Shown here: positions 33,506 through 44,265 of the stretch, piece by piece
How the letters are laid out: every line of letters begins with the position of its first letter
Numbering within the stretch: position 1 is the stretch's first letter
NCBI GenBank assembly: GCA_021018995.1
Contig: CM037587.1
Coordinates: 4,838,866-4,902,865, forward strand
Reading direction: 5' to 3'
DNA from: Chloranthus sessilifolius
Taxonomy: Eukaryota > Streptophyta > Magnoliopsida > Chloranthales > Chloranthaceae
DNA: 64,000 bases
Notes under the pieces: generated by a model
What the model was told of the DNA's origin: nothing
Seen by the model: the letters and a program-made list of their open reading frames with translations, nothing else
Databases searched by the model: none
Translations under genes and position numbers: made by a program

Positions 33506-34443
33506 AGAGCTCGAAGGCTTGCGGACCATGGTGGTTGCAGTAGTTTACATGTTCTTTCTCAGCCCTCTAGGGTATGGACAAACTAATGAGATACCCTGTG
33601 ACCATTATAGTGGACAGAGTATAACCCTAAGGTTGTGCCCAATCACATATTTGAGGAGAATTCTTCTCCCCTGCACATGAGCTTCTAGAGCTTTGTGAGG
33701 AGGTTTGTACAGTAACTGGCTCCCCTCTGTCTTACCTAACTGATATAAGAGGTTAGACCTGATATCTCTGTAGTAATTACAGTTTGAGGTTGAGTTATTG
33801 CAGGCCTTTTGTAGCAATGAGCAGCTGAGCTTAAAGCTTTATTCAACATGTTGCATGATCCTTTTTGCGGGCATCAGGTACCGCCGGGCCTGACAAAGCA
33901 CTTAGGATCTTATGGGTTGGAACACCTGTGGATGTCAGCCAGGTCTGTGTGCAGATCTAGGGAGCCTGTAGCATTGGCATTACATAGTGTTGCAATAGTA
34001 TTCATGGCTAGAGCTCATCCAGTGGCTGTGGAAATGATCAGTCCACTCCTCTGGGTTAGACTAGTGAATTTCTGGTTTAACTAATGGGATTTGACAGACT
34101 CTATCGGATACCCTGTGACTATTTGAGTGGACAAGGTATAGCCTTAAGAGCGCCCCAAATGGCATGGGTTAAACTGGATACTTATACCTTGTTGAGGCTA
34201 TTAATAGCGCCTCAGCAAGGGCCACTGCAGAGACAGGCTAAATCTGAGTTGCATAATTGATTTTTCACTAGCTGTTTACTTCTTCATATTTTATCTTTAT
34301 TTTACCACACACATCATCATCATTCTTTGTCCCTTTCTTTAGTTGTAGTTTATTCCTATTTTTTTAATTAGTTTTTATTATAGCTTAAGTGACACTTAAA
34401 CACCCTTCCTTTAGGACTGCCAGATCTGTTGATAGATCTGGAG
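33506..34443. repeat. Large inverted repeat, right arm
   Basis: Inverted counterpart of 30720-31662, starting GAGCTCGAAGGCTTGCGGACC and ending CCAGATCTGTTGATAGATCTGG. Read on the minus strand it directly follows a TATA box at 34487-34494, so it is probably the transcribed leader of a minus-strand LTR beginning at 35203. The small plus-strand ORFs within it are chance. Confidence 0.8.
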
Positions 34444-35203
34444 ATTACTGTATGCCCTTGTGGTTCAAACCTAACTCTAGGGTCCTTATTTATAGCTTTA
34501 CAAGGCCCTAGAACATTATACATGGCAAGCAATCTCTAAGATCCTATATATCCTCCAAGGAAGATAAATTTGGAAGGAATCCATGTTGATTTGGAGTTAC
34601 CCAGCCCTTTGGAAGAAAAGCCCAGAGAAGATCTCGGAGTTCGAGCTCATCCACAGCTGTGCGCACCTGAGTTTTCACTCAAAAACTCTGTTGTGATCGG
34701 TCGGAAGTGATGCACTGACCGTTCGACTTTAGACTCCTTTTCCTGGTAGAAGATGATCTGCGAGGCTTCAGCCTTGTTTAATTTTCAGATCGGTTGAGCA
34801 AAATCCAGACCGGTCGAGTAATTCTTCTGAGTTTTATTTGTTTAGTGTATAGCATTTACGATCGGTCGGCTGAGTCCTGACCGGTCTCATCTTTAGTTTT
34901 CTAAAGCTTCCAGCGTCATGACCGGTCGATTTTAGTTCTTTGACTGGTCCATTTTCACTTTGTTTTCTTCCTGTTGGACCCCTCTCTATTGCGTTATTCT
35001 GATCGGTCGAATTTTCATTTTCGATCGGTCTAGTTGACCTTTAGAAGCATTCCTTTCAGTTGCATCTCCTTGGATTTTTTCCGTTTGCTTGGGTTTCTTC
35101 ATAACTTTGCCCTTCTAAAGGTTTTAACATTTAACTTGCCTTTGTACGTGTTGTAGCACAACATGAACTAAAACCGCACATTAGTGGTTACGTGAGGTCT
35201 AAC
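34444..35203 (-). mobile_element. 5' part of a minus-strand LTR with TATA box and palindrome array
   Basis: On the minus strand the sequence starts TGTTAGACCTCACG (at 35203), similar in type to the copia LTR at 28653 (TGTTAAATC). It contains the array described below and then a perfect plant TATA box CTATAAATA (complement of 34487-34495). The downstream LTR end was not defined; it probably runs into the right arm of the inverted repeat. Confidence 0.5.
34700..35035. repeat. Palindrome array, word GACCGGTC / GATCGGTCGA
   Basis: Over 335 bp there are about ten copies of TCGGTCGA, GACCGGTCGA, GACCGGTCTC and GATCGGTCGAATTTTC. They are irregularly spaced and share the core CCGGTC, CGGTCG or its complement. 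The array sits about 200 bp upstream of the minus-strand TATA box at 34487-34495. Confidence 0.8.
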
Positions 35204-35255
35204 AAGGCCATGATTGGGGGGTAATTTATACAACTTTTGAGTCCGATCAACAGTT

Positions 35256-35967
35256 TAGTCATTATTAGGTTTAGAAATTAGGTAATCCGCAATCTAAGAT
35301 TTTCTAGGACTTCTAAGGCCTAGATAGGTGGGAATTAGGTTTTAATGGTGGATGATAGGGTGAGGGTTGGGGTGGCAAAATAGTTATATTTTAAGCTACT
35401 AAGGGTACAAGGGTCCTAAAGAAACAAACCCCGAAGTCCGGGATGGTCCACAAGTCAAACCCCCAAATTAAAAAAACCCATTTTCGGACAAGAGAATTTT
35501 AGGCCTGCATTGGAAAAAACCAATTTGGCATGCATACTATGCACGCATGTGTAAATTTTGCCAAAAATTGCCTATGCGTGCATATTATGCACGCATGTGT
35601 AATTTCCTACACTTTTCTGCAATTTTCATTTCGCCATAACTTTTGATGTACTACTCGGAATTAGGCAATTCTTAGTTTGTTGCAAAGCTGGAAACCTCTA
35701 CTTTGTAATGGTATAGGACTCAACTCATGTAGATATCTATATAAACTTTGGTATTATTCTTTCTTTCCGCTATTTTGGTTGGTTCAAATCAGGTTCTATG
35801 GGTTCGGTTGGGCCTTCTAAGGGTCCAGGAGGGTTTCTATGTGTCCGAGATGAGCTCTAATGGTCCAGGATGGGCTCTAAGGGTTTGAGAATGCTTTCGA
35901 AAGGTTGGTAGTATGACTTTCTTGAAGTATGGGTCAATCGAGCCTTGGGCCAAATTTGGGTGTCTAC
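35256..35967 (-). mobile_element. Truncated TGTAGACACCC-family LTR (5' portion)
   Basis: The complement begins TAGACACCCAAATTTGGCCC at 35967 and follows the LTR at 52739 through landmarks ATCAAAAGTTATG, GGGTTTGACTTGT, ATCATCCACCATTA and CCTAGAAAA. It stops at about 35256, where the homologous LTR continues toward its TATA box, so roughly the 3' half is missing. It abuts an Athila-like LTR fragment at 35968. Its palindrome array (35518-35612) uses a different word from the 52739 copy. Confidence 0.75.
35518..35612. repeat. Palindrome array, word ATGCGTGCATAATATGCACG
   Basis: Two units, GCATGCATACTATGCACGCA and ATGCGTGCATATTATGCACG, each nearly self-complementary, are followed by TGTGTAAATTTTGCC and TGTGTAATTTCC. 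They stand at the same place in the LTR where the 53124-53347 array lies in its sister. Confidence 0.8.
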
Positions 35968-36689
35968 TCATGTGAATCAGAGATGAGCGGCTAAACTGCT
36001 CATTCAAGGAGGAAGCGAACCCTAGATAAGTAAATGATCTCTCCTTAGTTATTTCAATTTTTATTACAATCTTGAATCATAGGGCCATATTGTTGTCATT
36101 GAATATTATTTTCTCGTTGAAATCCATCTATACTCACGAATCTTGTAGATCTGTGAGCGTAGAAGGATTATTCAAAAACCTAGATCAATCTTGTAGATCG
36201 ATCTAGGATGCCCTATAATTGGTTAACATGTTATGAACGTCGATTCTTGATCTGTTATGCTTTGCACACGATTCATGTCATTCTTGAATATATCATAATA
36301 GTTTAGATAATGTATGTATGAGTTTGCGATCATATTGATTTTGTTTTATTTTGCTTGTAGTAAAATAAGGGTAAAAGATTGTTAGTTATGTTTTACCTAA
36401 TTAAGGGGAGGGATTTTATGAATTTAGGGCTAGAGGAATCCTTGAATACTTTCTTCATATTTGTTTTGATTAACGTTTGTACTTTTCGTAGAAAATTGTT
36501 GAGATCTTATTAGTTTGCTTTGAGTAGTTTTTAATTACCATCACAAAAATCCCCGCCTTTGGCAAAAATCTTGACTTAACACTTTTTAGATCAATATAAT
36601 TACTTCCTTCCCTGTGGTTCGACACCTTTGTACTCGCCCTGGTTCATCGGACTTGTGCACTTGCAAGGGTGCTATCTTTAAAACCATCA
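35968..36689 (+). mobile_element. Athila-like 5' LTR, 3' portion only
   Basis: It ends CTTTAAAACCATCA at 36689, immediately before the primer-binding site. It matches the complement of 61955-62680: both have GGATGAGCGGCTAAAC-type sequence, TTCAAGGAGGAAGCGA, TCTTGTAGATCGAT and GTGCACTTGCAAGGGT. The 5' half is missing, replaced by the TGTAGACACCC LTR fragment. Confidence 0.75.
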
Positions 36690-36695
36690 AATTTT

Positions 36696-36713
36696 TGGTG
36701 CCGCTGCCGGGGA
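36696..36713 (+). promoter_or_regulatory. Primer-binding site, tRNA-Asp type
   Basis: TGGTGCCGCTGCCGGGGA lies six bases after the LTR end. It differs in two positions from TGGCGCCGTTGCCGGGGA, the site complementary to tRNA-Asp used by Athila and Tat/Ogre elements. This assigns the element that follows to that lineage. Confidence 0.85.
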
Positions 36714-36863
36714 AGCAGCAGATTTTTATTCATTTTTATGAGTGTTTTGTTTTCTTTCCCTTCTTCTTTTCTTTTTCATAAAAAAAAATAATAATAATAA
36801 GAGAAAATTTTTAATAATTTTTTTTTTTGATTCAGTGCATCCTTGTCACGGTTTGCTCGATGT

Positions 36864-38795
36864 ATGAGCTTTACCCGATCTCATCGACCAGAGTTAAAGC
36901 CTTTGAATCTTAAGATCGAGAAAACGTGTAAAACGAACCATAGAAATCGTAGGAATCAACGTGATAATACTGAAATTATGGCTGATCAAAGACGAGGAGG
37001 AGGTGAAGATGAAAATTTTAATCATCATGGAACAAATGAAAATCACAATGAGGAGCCACCAATTGGCCCAAGAAAACTGGAAGATTGCAATGATCCCAGA
37101 CCTTACGTGGATCATTTACGTATCAACCTCCCACCCATTCTTGGGAATCACTTCGAGTTCAAATCGAGGATGCTCCAAATGTTGCCGATATTCAATGGGT
37201 TGAGCAATGCAAACTTATATGCTCACTTGACCAATTTCATTAGTGTCTGTAAAATGTTTAGAGTGCACAACGTGTTTGATGAAATCGCTAAGTTGAAACT
37301 CTTTCCTTTTCTCCCTTATAGATAAGGCAAAATCCTGATTTCTTTCATTAGATCCAGGGTCCATCGTGAACTGGACTGAGTTTCAACGCGAGTTCCTCAA
37401 GAAGTACTTTCCTGTTAATAAGACCAATGAGTTACGTCAGAAGATTCTGACATTTCCCCAACAACCCAGTGAAACCTTTCATTAATGTTGGGAGAGGTTT
37501 AAAGAATTACTTCGTAGGTGCCCCCATCATCAGATCCCCAGGTGGCAACAAGTCCAGAGCTTCTACAATGGACTTATACCTAAGGAGAGACGCATGGTAG
37601 ATGCATCGTGTGGAGGATCGTACATTGTCAAGGAAGAAAGAGAGATATGGGCTCTATTTGAAAAGTTGAGCCAAAATTCGATGTAGAATGAGTCATTAGG
37701 CAGAGCAACAATCGATGTTTCATTTAAAACTATTATAGTCACTAAAGGAGGACTGCATGAGTTGAATAATTCTTCAAATTTGTCAAGTAAGGTGAACATA
37801 CTTTTACGGAAAATGACCATGTTGTAGGCTGCGTCACAGAGGTCTCAGACCCTAGCTACACCTAACGCATGTTCAGTGTGTCATCATCATGGTCATAGTG
37901 CGAATGAGTGCCATACCACTCAATTCATCCCTGAGGATCCTAATTCTTAGGAACAGGCCAACGTTACACAATCCTATCAAATGAAAGATAGGAATCCATA
38001 CACCAACACTTACAATCTGGGTTGGAGGAACCATCCTAATCTGGGGTAGGGCAAATCCGATCAGGTCGAACCTGCGAATCAACACTACAGATCCAATGCC
38101 CAGAGTGGACCACAAGGGTACCGTCCACAGGAAAATCTCAACTACCGACAACACCAAAATTCTGACTTTCGGCAAGGTAAGAATTCTCATCAAAATGATG
38201 CTCCAAATTCACAAGGTCATGATTTTGTGGACAAGGTGTTCAGCGCTTTACAGGCTCTTCAGTCCCACGGGTAGTCTATAGCCAAGTTGGAGGACTAGAT
38301 TGGTTAATTGGCCAACTCAATAAGTTAGAGCGAAGAAGGAAGACTTCCCAGTCAAACAGTCAACATCCTTCGGAAGCAAGCACCATCAGGCGAAGGCCCA
38401 TCGACTAGTCACCATCTGAAAGTCGTGACTATTTTGAGAAGTGGCCAAACAATTGATAATCGTGTGGGAACCTCATATGACCCCAGGGATTTAGTGAAGG
38501 ATGAAGAACTGGAAAAGGGCAAGGAGAAAGAATCTCCTAAAATTGAATAGACCGAATCAACAAAGGCTTCATCTCTTGAGAATAATCCCCATGTACCAAA
38601 GGCGCCCTATCTTAAATCCCTTCCACCACCGTTGAAGCTGGGAAAAGGGCCATCTAAGTTCGATGATGTCATGGAGACATTCAAGCAAGTGAAGATTAAT
38701 CTTCCCCTGCTAGATGCAATAAATCAAGTTCCTGCTTATGCCAAGTTCTTAAAGGATTTGTGTACACAAAAGGAAATCGCACACCCACATATCTA
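36864..38795 (+). pseudogene. Athila-like gag (capsid), decayed
   Basis: Reading starts MSFTRSHRPELKPLNL and enters the conserved Athila capsid core (ANLYAHLTNFISVC, then LKLFPFLPYR). A frameshift at about 37318 moves it to the next frame, where DKAK continues and GSIVNW, FLKKYFP, WERFKELLRRCPHH and FYNGLIP are recognisable. In that frame stops occur at 37336, 37483 and 37684. A CX2CX4HX4C zinc knuckle (CSVCHHHGHSANEC) lies near 37875-37917. The region ends with LLDAINQVPAYAKFLKDLC, the segment before protease. No functional capsid can be made. Confidence 0.85.
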
Positions 38796-38800
38796 AAAAA

Positions 38801-39210
38801 GTGTTTCTAACTAGTCATGTCAGTTCTATTTTGAAACTTGATGCCCCACCAAAACTTAAGGACCCTAGAGTCCTAATAGTTTCATGCATGATTGGGGGGC
38901 ATACAATTAACAAAACACTTTTAGATTTGGGGGTTAGTGTGAACTTGGTCCCATATTTTGTGTATGAACAATTAGGAGTTGGAGAGTTGCTACCAAATTC
39001 AGTGACGCTTCAGTTGGCAGATAGGTCTGAAAGAAGACCTCGAGGAATCATTGAGGATGTCCTTGTAGGGATCGGCAAATTTTTCTTTCCAGTAGATTTT
39101 GTGGTACTAAATATGGAACCATGATCGAATCCTGAGAATCAAACTCCCATCATCCTAAGACATCCCTTTCTAGCAACTGCTAATGCCTGTATCAACTATC
39201 GAACATGAGT
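38801..39210 (+). pseudogene. Athila-like aspartic protease, decayed
   Basis: LKLDAPPKLKDPR leads into the catalytic segment LLDLGVSVNLVPYFVYEQLG, where the family has DLGASVN: the active-site Asp and Gly remain but Ala is replaced by Val. The sequence continues to MEP, meets a stop at 39122, and then HPFLATANACINYR appears in the same frame. A frameshift near 38795 separates it from gag. It is part of one former gag-pol polyprotein. Confidence 0.8.
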
Positions 39211-40680
39211 TATGGATGTGTCATTCAAAAATATGAAGGTGAGATTAATTGTGTTCAATGTAATGAACCATTTCACAAGTGAGGAAGAAGCAGACTACTT
39301 TTATGTTGATCAAATTGATTAAGAGGTGGTCGATGCTCTTCCCTCCACGTTGTCAAAAGAAGAGTTTAAGTCTACCTTGCTGACTATCTATGAGGGAAAG
39401 GGTGGTTCAGAGCCATCATGTGAGGGATTTAAGACCATATTGACATTACACGACACTCGTCTATGGTAGATGAAGGCTGAACCCTTACCCAGTGTTGAAT
39501 AGCCGCGGTTGAAGCCATCGATTGAGCAACCGCCGACGTTAGAATTGAAGCCCCTATCTGATTCACTTAAATACGCCTTTTTGGGACCAGATGAAATACT
39601 TCGGGTGATCATATCATCGACATTGTCCCATCAGCAAGAAAGTGAATTATTGAAAGTTCTCATGGATCACAGAAGAGAGATTGGTTGGACTCTAACAGAC
39701 TTGAAGGGATTTAATCCTTCAGTCTATATGCATAAAATCCATCTTGGAGACGAGAGTAAGTCGTCTAAAGAGGCTCACGATGACTTAATCCCAATATGAA
39801 GGACATGGTTCTAAAGGACATCATCAAACTACTTGATGTTCGAATCATTTATTTGATCTCCGATAGTGAATGAGTTAGCCCAGTGCAAATTGTTCTGAAG
39901 AATTCGAGAATAACAGTAAGGGAGAATGTTGAAGGAGAATTGATGCCGATTCGCAAAACTAGGAGATGGCGAGTATGCATCGATTACCGTAAATTAAACT
40001 CTGCCACACAAAAATATCATTCCCCCCCCCCCCCCCCCCCCCATCCCATTTATCCGTCAGATTTTGGAGAAGCTGGCTGGCCAAGAATTCTATTATTTTC
40101 TTGATGGGTATTTTGGGAATATTCAAGTACCCTTCTTTCCAACCGATGAGGAGAAAACAACTTTTACCTGTCCTTATGGCACCTTTGCTTATCGCAAGAT
40201 GCCATTTGAATTGTGTAATGTGCCAACGACCTTCCAATGCTACATGTTAGCTATATTTTCCGATATGGTTGACAACTTTATCGAAGTTTTCATGGATGAC
40301 TTCTCAGTTTTTGGGATGACATTCGAAACATATCTTCATCATCTGACACTAGTTTTACAGCATTGCGATGAGTACAATTTGGTCTTGAGTTGGGAAAAGA
40401 GCCACTTTATGCTCCAACAAGGAATCGTCCTTGGCCATATCATTTCAAAAAGAGGAATCGAGGTCGACAAGGCTAAAGTCGATATGATTGGTAACTTACC
40501 GCCCCCGAAATCTGATTGTCAAATACGAACATTTTTAGGGCATGCAGGATTTTACAAATGATTCATAAAGAACTTTAGTAGAGTGGCGAAACCATTGTGT
40601 AATCTGTTGGGAAAAGATGTTCCTTTCCATTTCGATGATGCGTGTATGGAAGCTTTCTTGAAATTGAGAGAACTACTCTT
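39211..40680 (+). pseudogene. Athila-like reverse transcriptase, decayed
   Basis: The linker has YAFLGPDEILRVIISSTLS and HRREIGWTLTDLKGFNPSV. RT starts near 39880 (QIVLKNSRITV) with WRVCIDYRKLN, followed by a 21-base C run in place of the usual FPLPFIDQIL. Palm motifs follow: YYFLDGY, PFELCNVPTTFQ, and the catalytic VFMDDFSVFG (FMDD in place of YVDD, normal for Athila), then LGHIISKRGIEVDKAKVD. A stop at 40559 follows GHAGFYK. Stops and frame changes exclude a working enzyme. Confidence 0.85.
40022..40042 (+). repeat. Poly(C) run of 21 within RT
   Basis: An uninterrupted stretch of 21 cytosines lies between KYH and the codons for QILE-like sequence. The ancestral codons for PLPF could have seeded it. 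Such long C runs are rare in plant DNA and this one is frame-disrupting. Confidence 0.9.
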
Positions 40681-40682
40681 GA

Positions 40683-41110
40683 ATGCTCCGTAATAAAACC
40701 CCCAAGCTACTCACTTCCTTTGAAATCATCTGTGACGCTTTGGATTATGCGATAGGAGTGGTTTTGGGTCAAAGAGCTGATAAATTACCCCACGTAATTT
40801 ACTACACTAGCAAAACATTGATCGAAGCACAATTGAATTATACTACTACTGAAAAGGAATTACTAGCAATGGTATATGTGCTCGACAAGTTCCGCTCGTA
40901 TCTGCTAGGATTAAAGATAGTGGTCTATTCAGATCATTCGGTTATGAAATATATGTTATTGAAAAAGGACACAAAACCAAGGTTGATATGATGGATTCTA
41001 CTTCTATAAGAGTTCAATTTCAAAATCTGTGATGAAAAGGGAGTCGTACATGTAGTCGTTGATCATCTGTCTCGTATCTTACCCGAAGTGCCATCTTGTT
41101 CGGAGCCTAT
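40683..41110 (+). pseudogene. Athila-like RNase H domain, decayed
   Basis: FEIICDALDYAIGVVLGQR carries the first catalytic Asp, TEKELLAMVYVLDKFRSYL the Glu, and SDHSVMKYML the second Asp, so the visible active-site residues are intact. Stops at 40989 and shortly after interrupt the C-terminal part. The end of the domain shows GVVHVVVDHLSRI, typical of the RNase H boundary. Confidence 0.8.
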
Positions 41111-41159
41111 TCGTGATACTTTTCCTGATGAACAACTTTTGGGAATAGAAGTGGCAACA

Positions 41160-42463
41160 AGTAAAACTCCCTAGCATGCTAACATCGTGAATTACCTGGT
41201 TACTGGACAAATTCCTTCACAATTGAACAAGAACGACAAAGATTTGTTCTTCTCCCAAGTGAAGTACAATTTTTGGGAGGAGCATTATTTGTTTAAGTTT
41301 TGCTTCGATCAAGTGATTAAACAATGTGTACCAGAGGAAGAACAATTAAGCATTTTGGATTTCAGCCACTCAGGAGCATGTGGAGGACAATTCAGAGGGT
41401 GTAAGACTGCATTCAAAATCCTTCAAAGCGGATTTTATTGGCCTTCTATTTTTCAGGATGCAATGAAGTATTGCAGAGAGTGTCTACGCTGCCAAAATTT
41501 GGGAAATATTTCAAGACGGGATTTGATGTCAATGCATCCAATCTTAATCATAGAAGTCTTTGATACTTGGGGAATTGATTTCATGGGTCCGTTTCCCCCC
41601 ATCTTTAGGGTTTTTGCATATCCTGATAGCTATTGACTACGTGTCAAAATGGGTTGAGGCAATAACCACCTGGTCTAATGGCCACAAGGTCGCTGCCAAT
41701 TTTCTCAAAGAAACCATTTTTAATCGGTTTGAGATACCACAGGCAATTATAAGTGATGGTGGGTCGCATTTCTGCAATCACTACTTTGCGTCATTAATGA
41801 AGAAACATATTGTCACACACAAAGCTGCCATTCCATACCACCCATAGACAAGTGGCCACGTGGAAGTGTCCAACCGAGAAATTAAGTGAATTCTAGAGAA
41901 GACCATACTACCAGACAGGAAAGATTGGTCTTTACGTTTGTTTGATGCCTTATGGGCGAACAGGACAGAATTCAAAACACCAATCGTATTATCACCCTTC
42001 AGGCTTGTGTTCGGAAAGGCTTGCCACCTTCCGGTTGAATTCGAACACAAAGCGTTCTGGGCAAATTAAGCAATTCAATTTTGACATGCAATTAGCTTGA
42101 TCAAATCGTCGATTACAATTAAGCGAACTAGAGGAGTTGCGCTACGATGCTTATGAAAATGTCAAGCTCTACAAAGAACGATCGAAGAAATTATATGATC
42201 GACTAATTTCTCGAAAGGAATTCCACCCAGGGCAGAAGGTGTGGTTGTTTAATTCAAAACTGAAATCTCACCCAAGAAAGCTGCGGTCACGATGGGAGGG
42301 ACCATTTCAGGTCATCTCCACTTCAGCCCATGGTGTAATTGAAATACTAGATATGAAGGATAACATGGTGCTTAAGGTAAATGGCCAGCGACTAAAACAT
42401 ATGATCGAACCAACAACCGAGTTGTTCGTTCAAGTAATTGACCTTGGTGATCCTCAAAGTTAA
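41160..42463 (+). pseudogene. Athila-like integrase, decayed
   Basis: The HHCC zinc domain is seen as DFSHSGACGGQFRGCKTA, then GFYWPSIFQDAMKYCRECLR, though the first histidine region is altered (SHSGACGG). The DDE core has WGIDFMGPFPP, then after a frameshift at about 41600 IAIDYVSKWVEA, IISDGGSHF and HVEVSNRE. In-frame stops occur at 41845 and 41887. The C-terminal part (42137-42463) keeps the YENVKLYKERSKKLYD, FHPGQKVWLFNSKL and VNGQRLKH motifs of the lineage. Confidence 0.85.
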
Positions 42464-42599
42464 GAGTGAAAAGGGTCGAGTTGACGACAAGTAAACTCAA
42501 TGCTTACAGGCAACCCAGTTTGTTTGTCATTGCATTGTTGAAAAAATTATATATATAGAATAAAGAAAAAAACGTGTGTTTGTAGTGTTTTCCTTTTGG

Positions 42600-43045
42600 A
42601 ATCGATTGATCTAGCGAGAAGCCGATCGATCAACTTCTAGGCAATTTAGGAGTTACATCGATTATGAGCATTTAATGCTCGATCGATTGATTTATGTAAA
42701 TCAATCGATCGAGGTCAATGTTTTTAACATGCATGTGAGTTCTCAGAATTCATTGCTTCTGATCGATCGCATTAATTGCATATGCACACGGGTTTGGACT
42801 AACAATTCTTCTTAACTTTGATTGATCGATTTTTCAAAATCGATCGATCGACCATAATAATTTCTGTCGATTATCCTTTTCCACAGGGGATTAGGATCTC
42901 GTCTTTTCAAATTTTATCTCAAAACGGTGAAGCGATAATTTCGATCGATTGATTGATCGAATCGATTGATAGAATTCGATAGACTCCACCAAACGGTCAC
43001 TTTTTAAAATTGATGGATCAATTATTAAAATCGATCGATCGAGTT
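42600..43045. repeat. Palindrome array, word TCGATCGATCGA
   Basis: Over 445 bp there are at least ten sites such as GATCGATCAAC, GCTCGATCGATTGA, AATCAATCGATCGAGG, TGATCGATCGC, AAATCGATCGATCGACC and AAATCGATCGATCGAG. The array begins about 135 bp after the integrase stop and ends 35 bp before a TATA-like box. The same word recurs after the third ORF at 48538-48800. Confidence 0.85.
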
Positions 43046-43079
43046 TAAACAAGGCAACCGTTGGGTCGCTTGGTTTTTC

Positions 43080-43088
43080 TTATTTAAG
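43080..43088 (+). promoter_or_regulatory. Possible internal promoter before the third ORF
   Basis: TTATTTAAG lies about 90 bp before the ATG at 43179, just after the palindrome array and before a pyrimidine-rich leader (TTCTTCTTCCTCG). Athila-like elements could express the extra ORF from such a site, but there is no direct proof. Confidence 0.3.
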
Positions 43089-44019
43089 AACCACCGTGGT
43101 CCCTTTTGTGTCATTCCTTCTCGATTTTTCTTCTTCCTCGTACTCTTTCTGTCTTTCTCGTCCCGACATTCTCTTTCAATGGCTGATGCTGCAGGTCCTG
43201 CTGAGCCACATCCTCCTGGCCCACATAACATACGGAAGAGAGAACCCTCGGATCAATTACACCATGGACTTTTTCGATCTGTTATTGTAACAACCCGAAT
43301 TTTTGAACTTTCTTTTATTGGTGTTAGATTGTGTTTTATACCTTGCATGGTGTTAGTGCTCTACACCAGAACCTACCCTAGTTGAGAAAATACACATTTT
43401 GATTTTAAAGAGGTATTATATTTAAAATTGTCTTTATTTGACACAAGTTGTGTTGTAGCCTAGTGGTTGAAAGGCTTTGGATATAGATAAGAGGTCTAAG
43501 GATCAAACATTGCTACGTGAGTTTTAAACCTTTATTTTAAACTTTGAATTAAAAGCCTATACACCCTTATTTGGTGCGACCGCTTAACACTGAATTAATG
43601 CCCATATATTATAAATAAGAAAGTTACGGAGAACCCTAAATCATTATTATAAGAATTCTTCTTAAAAACCCTAGCCGTCACTCCATCTTCTTCTCTGGCC
43701 ACCCTTCTTTAAAAACACCCAAATCTCTTTAAATTTCTTGTGTATTCTTCCACAAAGAACACCGTAGTGTTTTTCCGTCAAATCGTGGTGGAAGAAGGTG
43801 GGCGTAATCATGGACGGATCATCGTGTGACGCGATCTCTATCGCCCTAATAATCGTCACGATCATCGGTCACGCTTCAAGAGGGTACCCATCCATCCATC
43901 TCATTCTTCTCGAGATCCGTCGCGTAGATCGCTCGATCGCGATCGACGGACTAAATAAAATAATCTTTATTTCACTCTTTATAATATTATTTTAAAATGA
44001 GTAAAGTGGTTAGCATAAA

Positions 44020-44265
44020 TATGATTGCTTATAATCTAATCTTATTGATTTTGCCCTAGATGTGATTGCTTATAATCTAGTCCTATTTATTTTGCCCTAA
44101 ATGTGATTGCTTATAATCTAATCTTATTGATTTTTCCCTAGATGTGATTGCTTATATTCTAGTCCTATTTATTTTGCCCTAAATGTGATTGCTTATAGTC
44201 TAATTTTATTGATTTTGCCCTAGATGTGATTGCTTGTAATTTAGTCATAATTATTTTCCTAATTG
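44020..44265 (+). repeat. Higher-order tandem repeat, 41-bp units in 82-bp dimers
   Basis: Six units of TGTGATTGCTTATAATCTA plus a tail alternate between two versions: units 1, 3 and 5 have AATCTTATTGATTTTGCC and end TAGA; units 2, 4 and 6 have AGTCCTATTTATTTTGCC and end TAAA in 2 and 4. The alternation shows that the dimer, not the monomer, was amplified. Confidence 0.9.

Noticed and set aside
33848-34084. 78-codon plus-strand ORF in the right arm of the inverted repeat
   Set aside because: The inverted counterpart does not keep the frame and the region reads as the leader of a minus-strand LTR.
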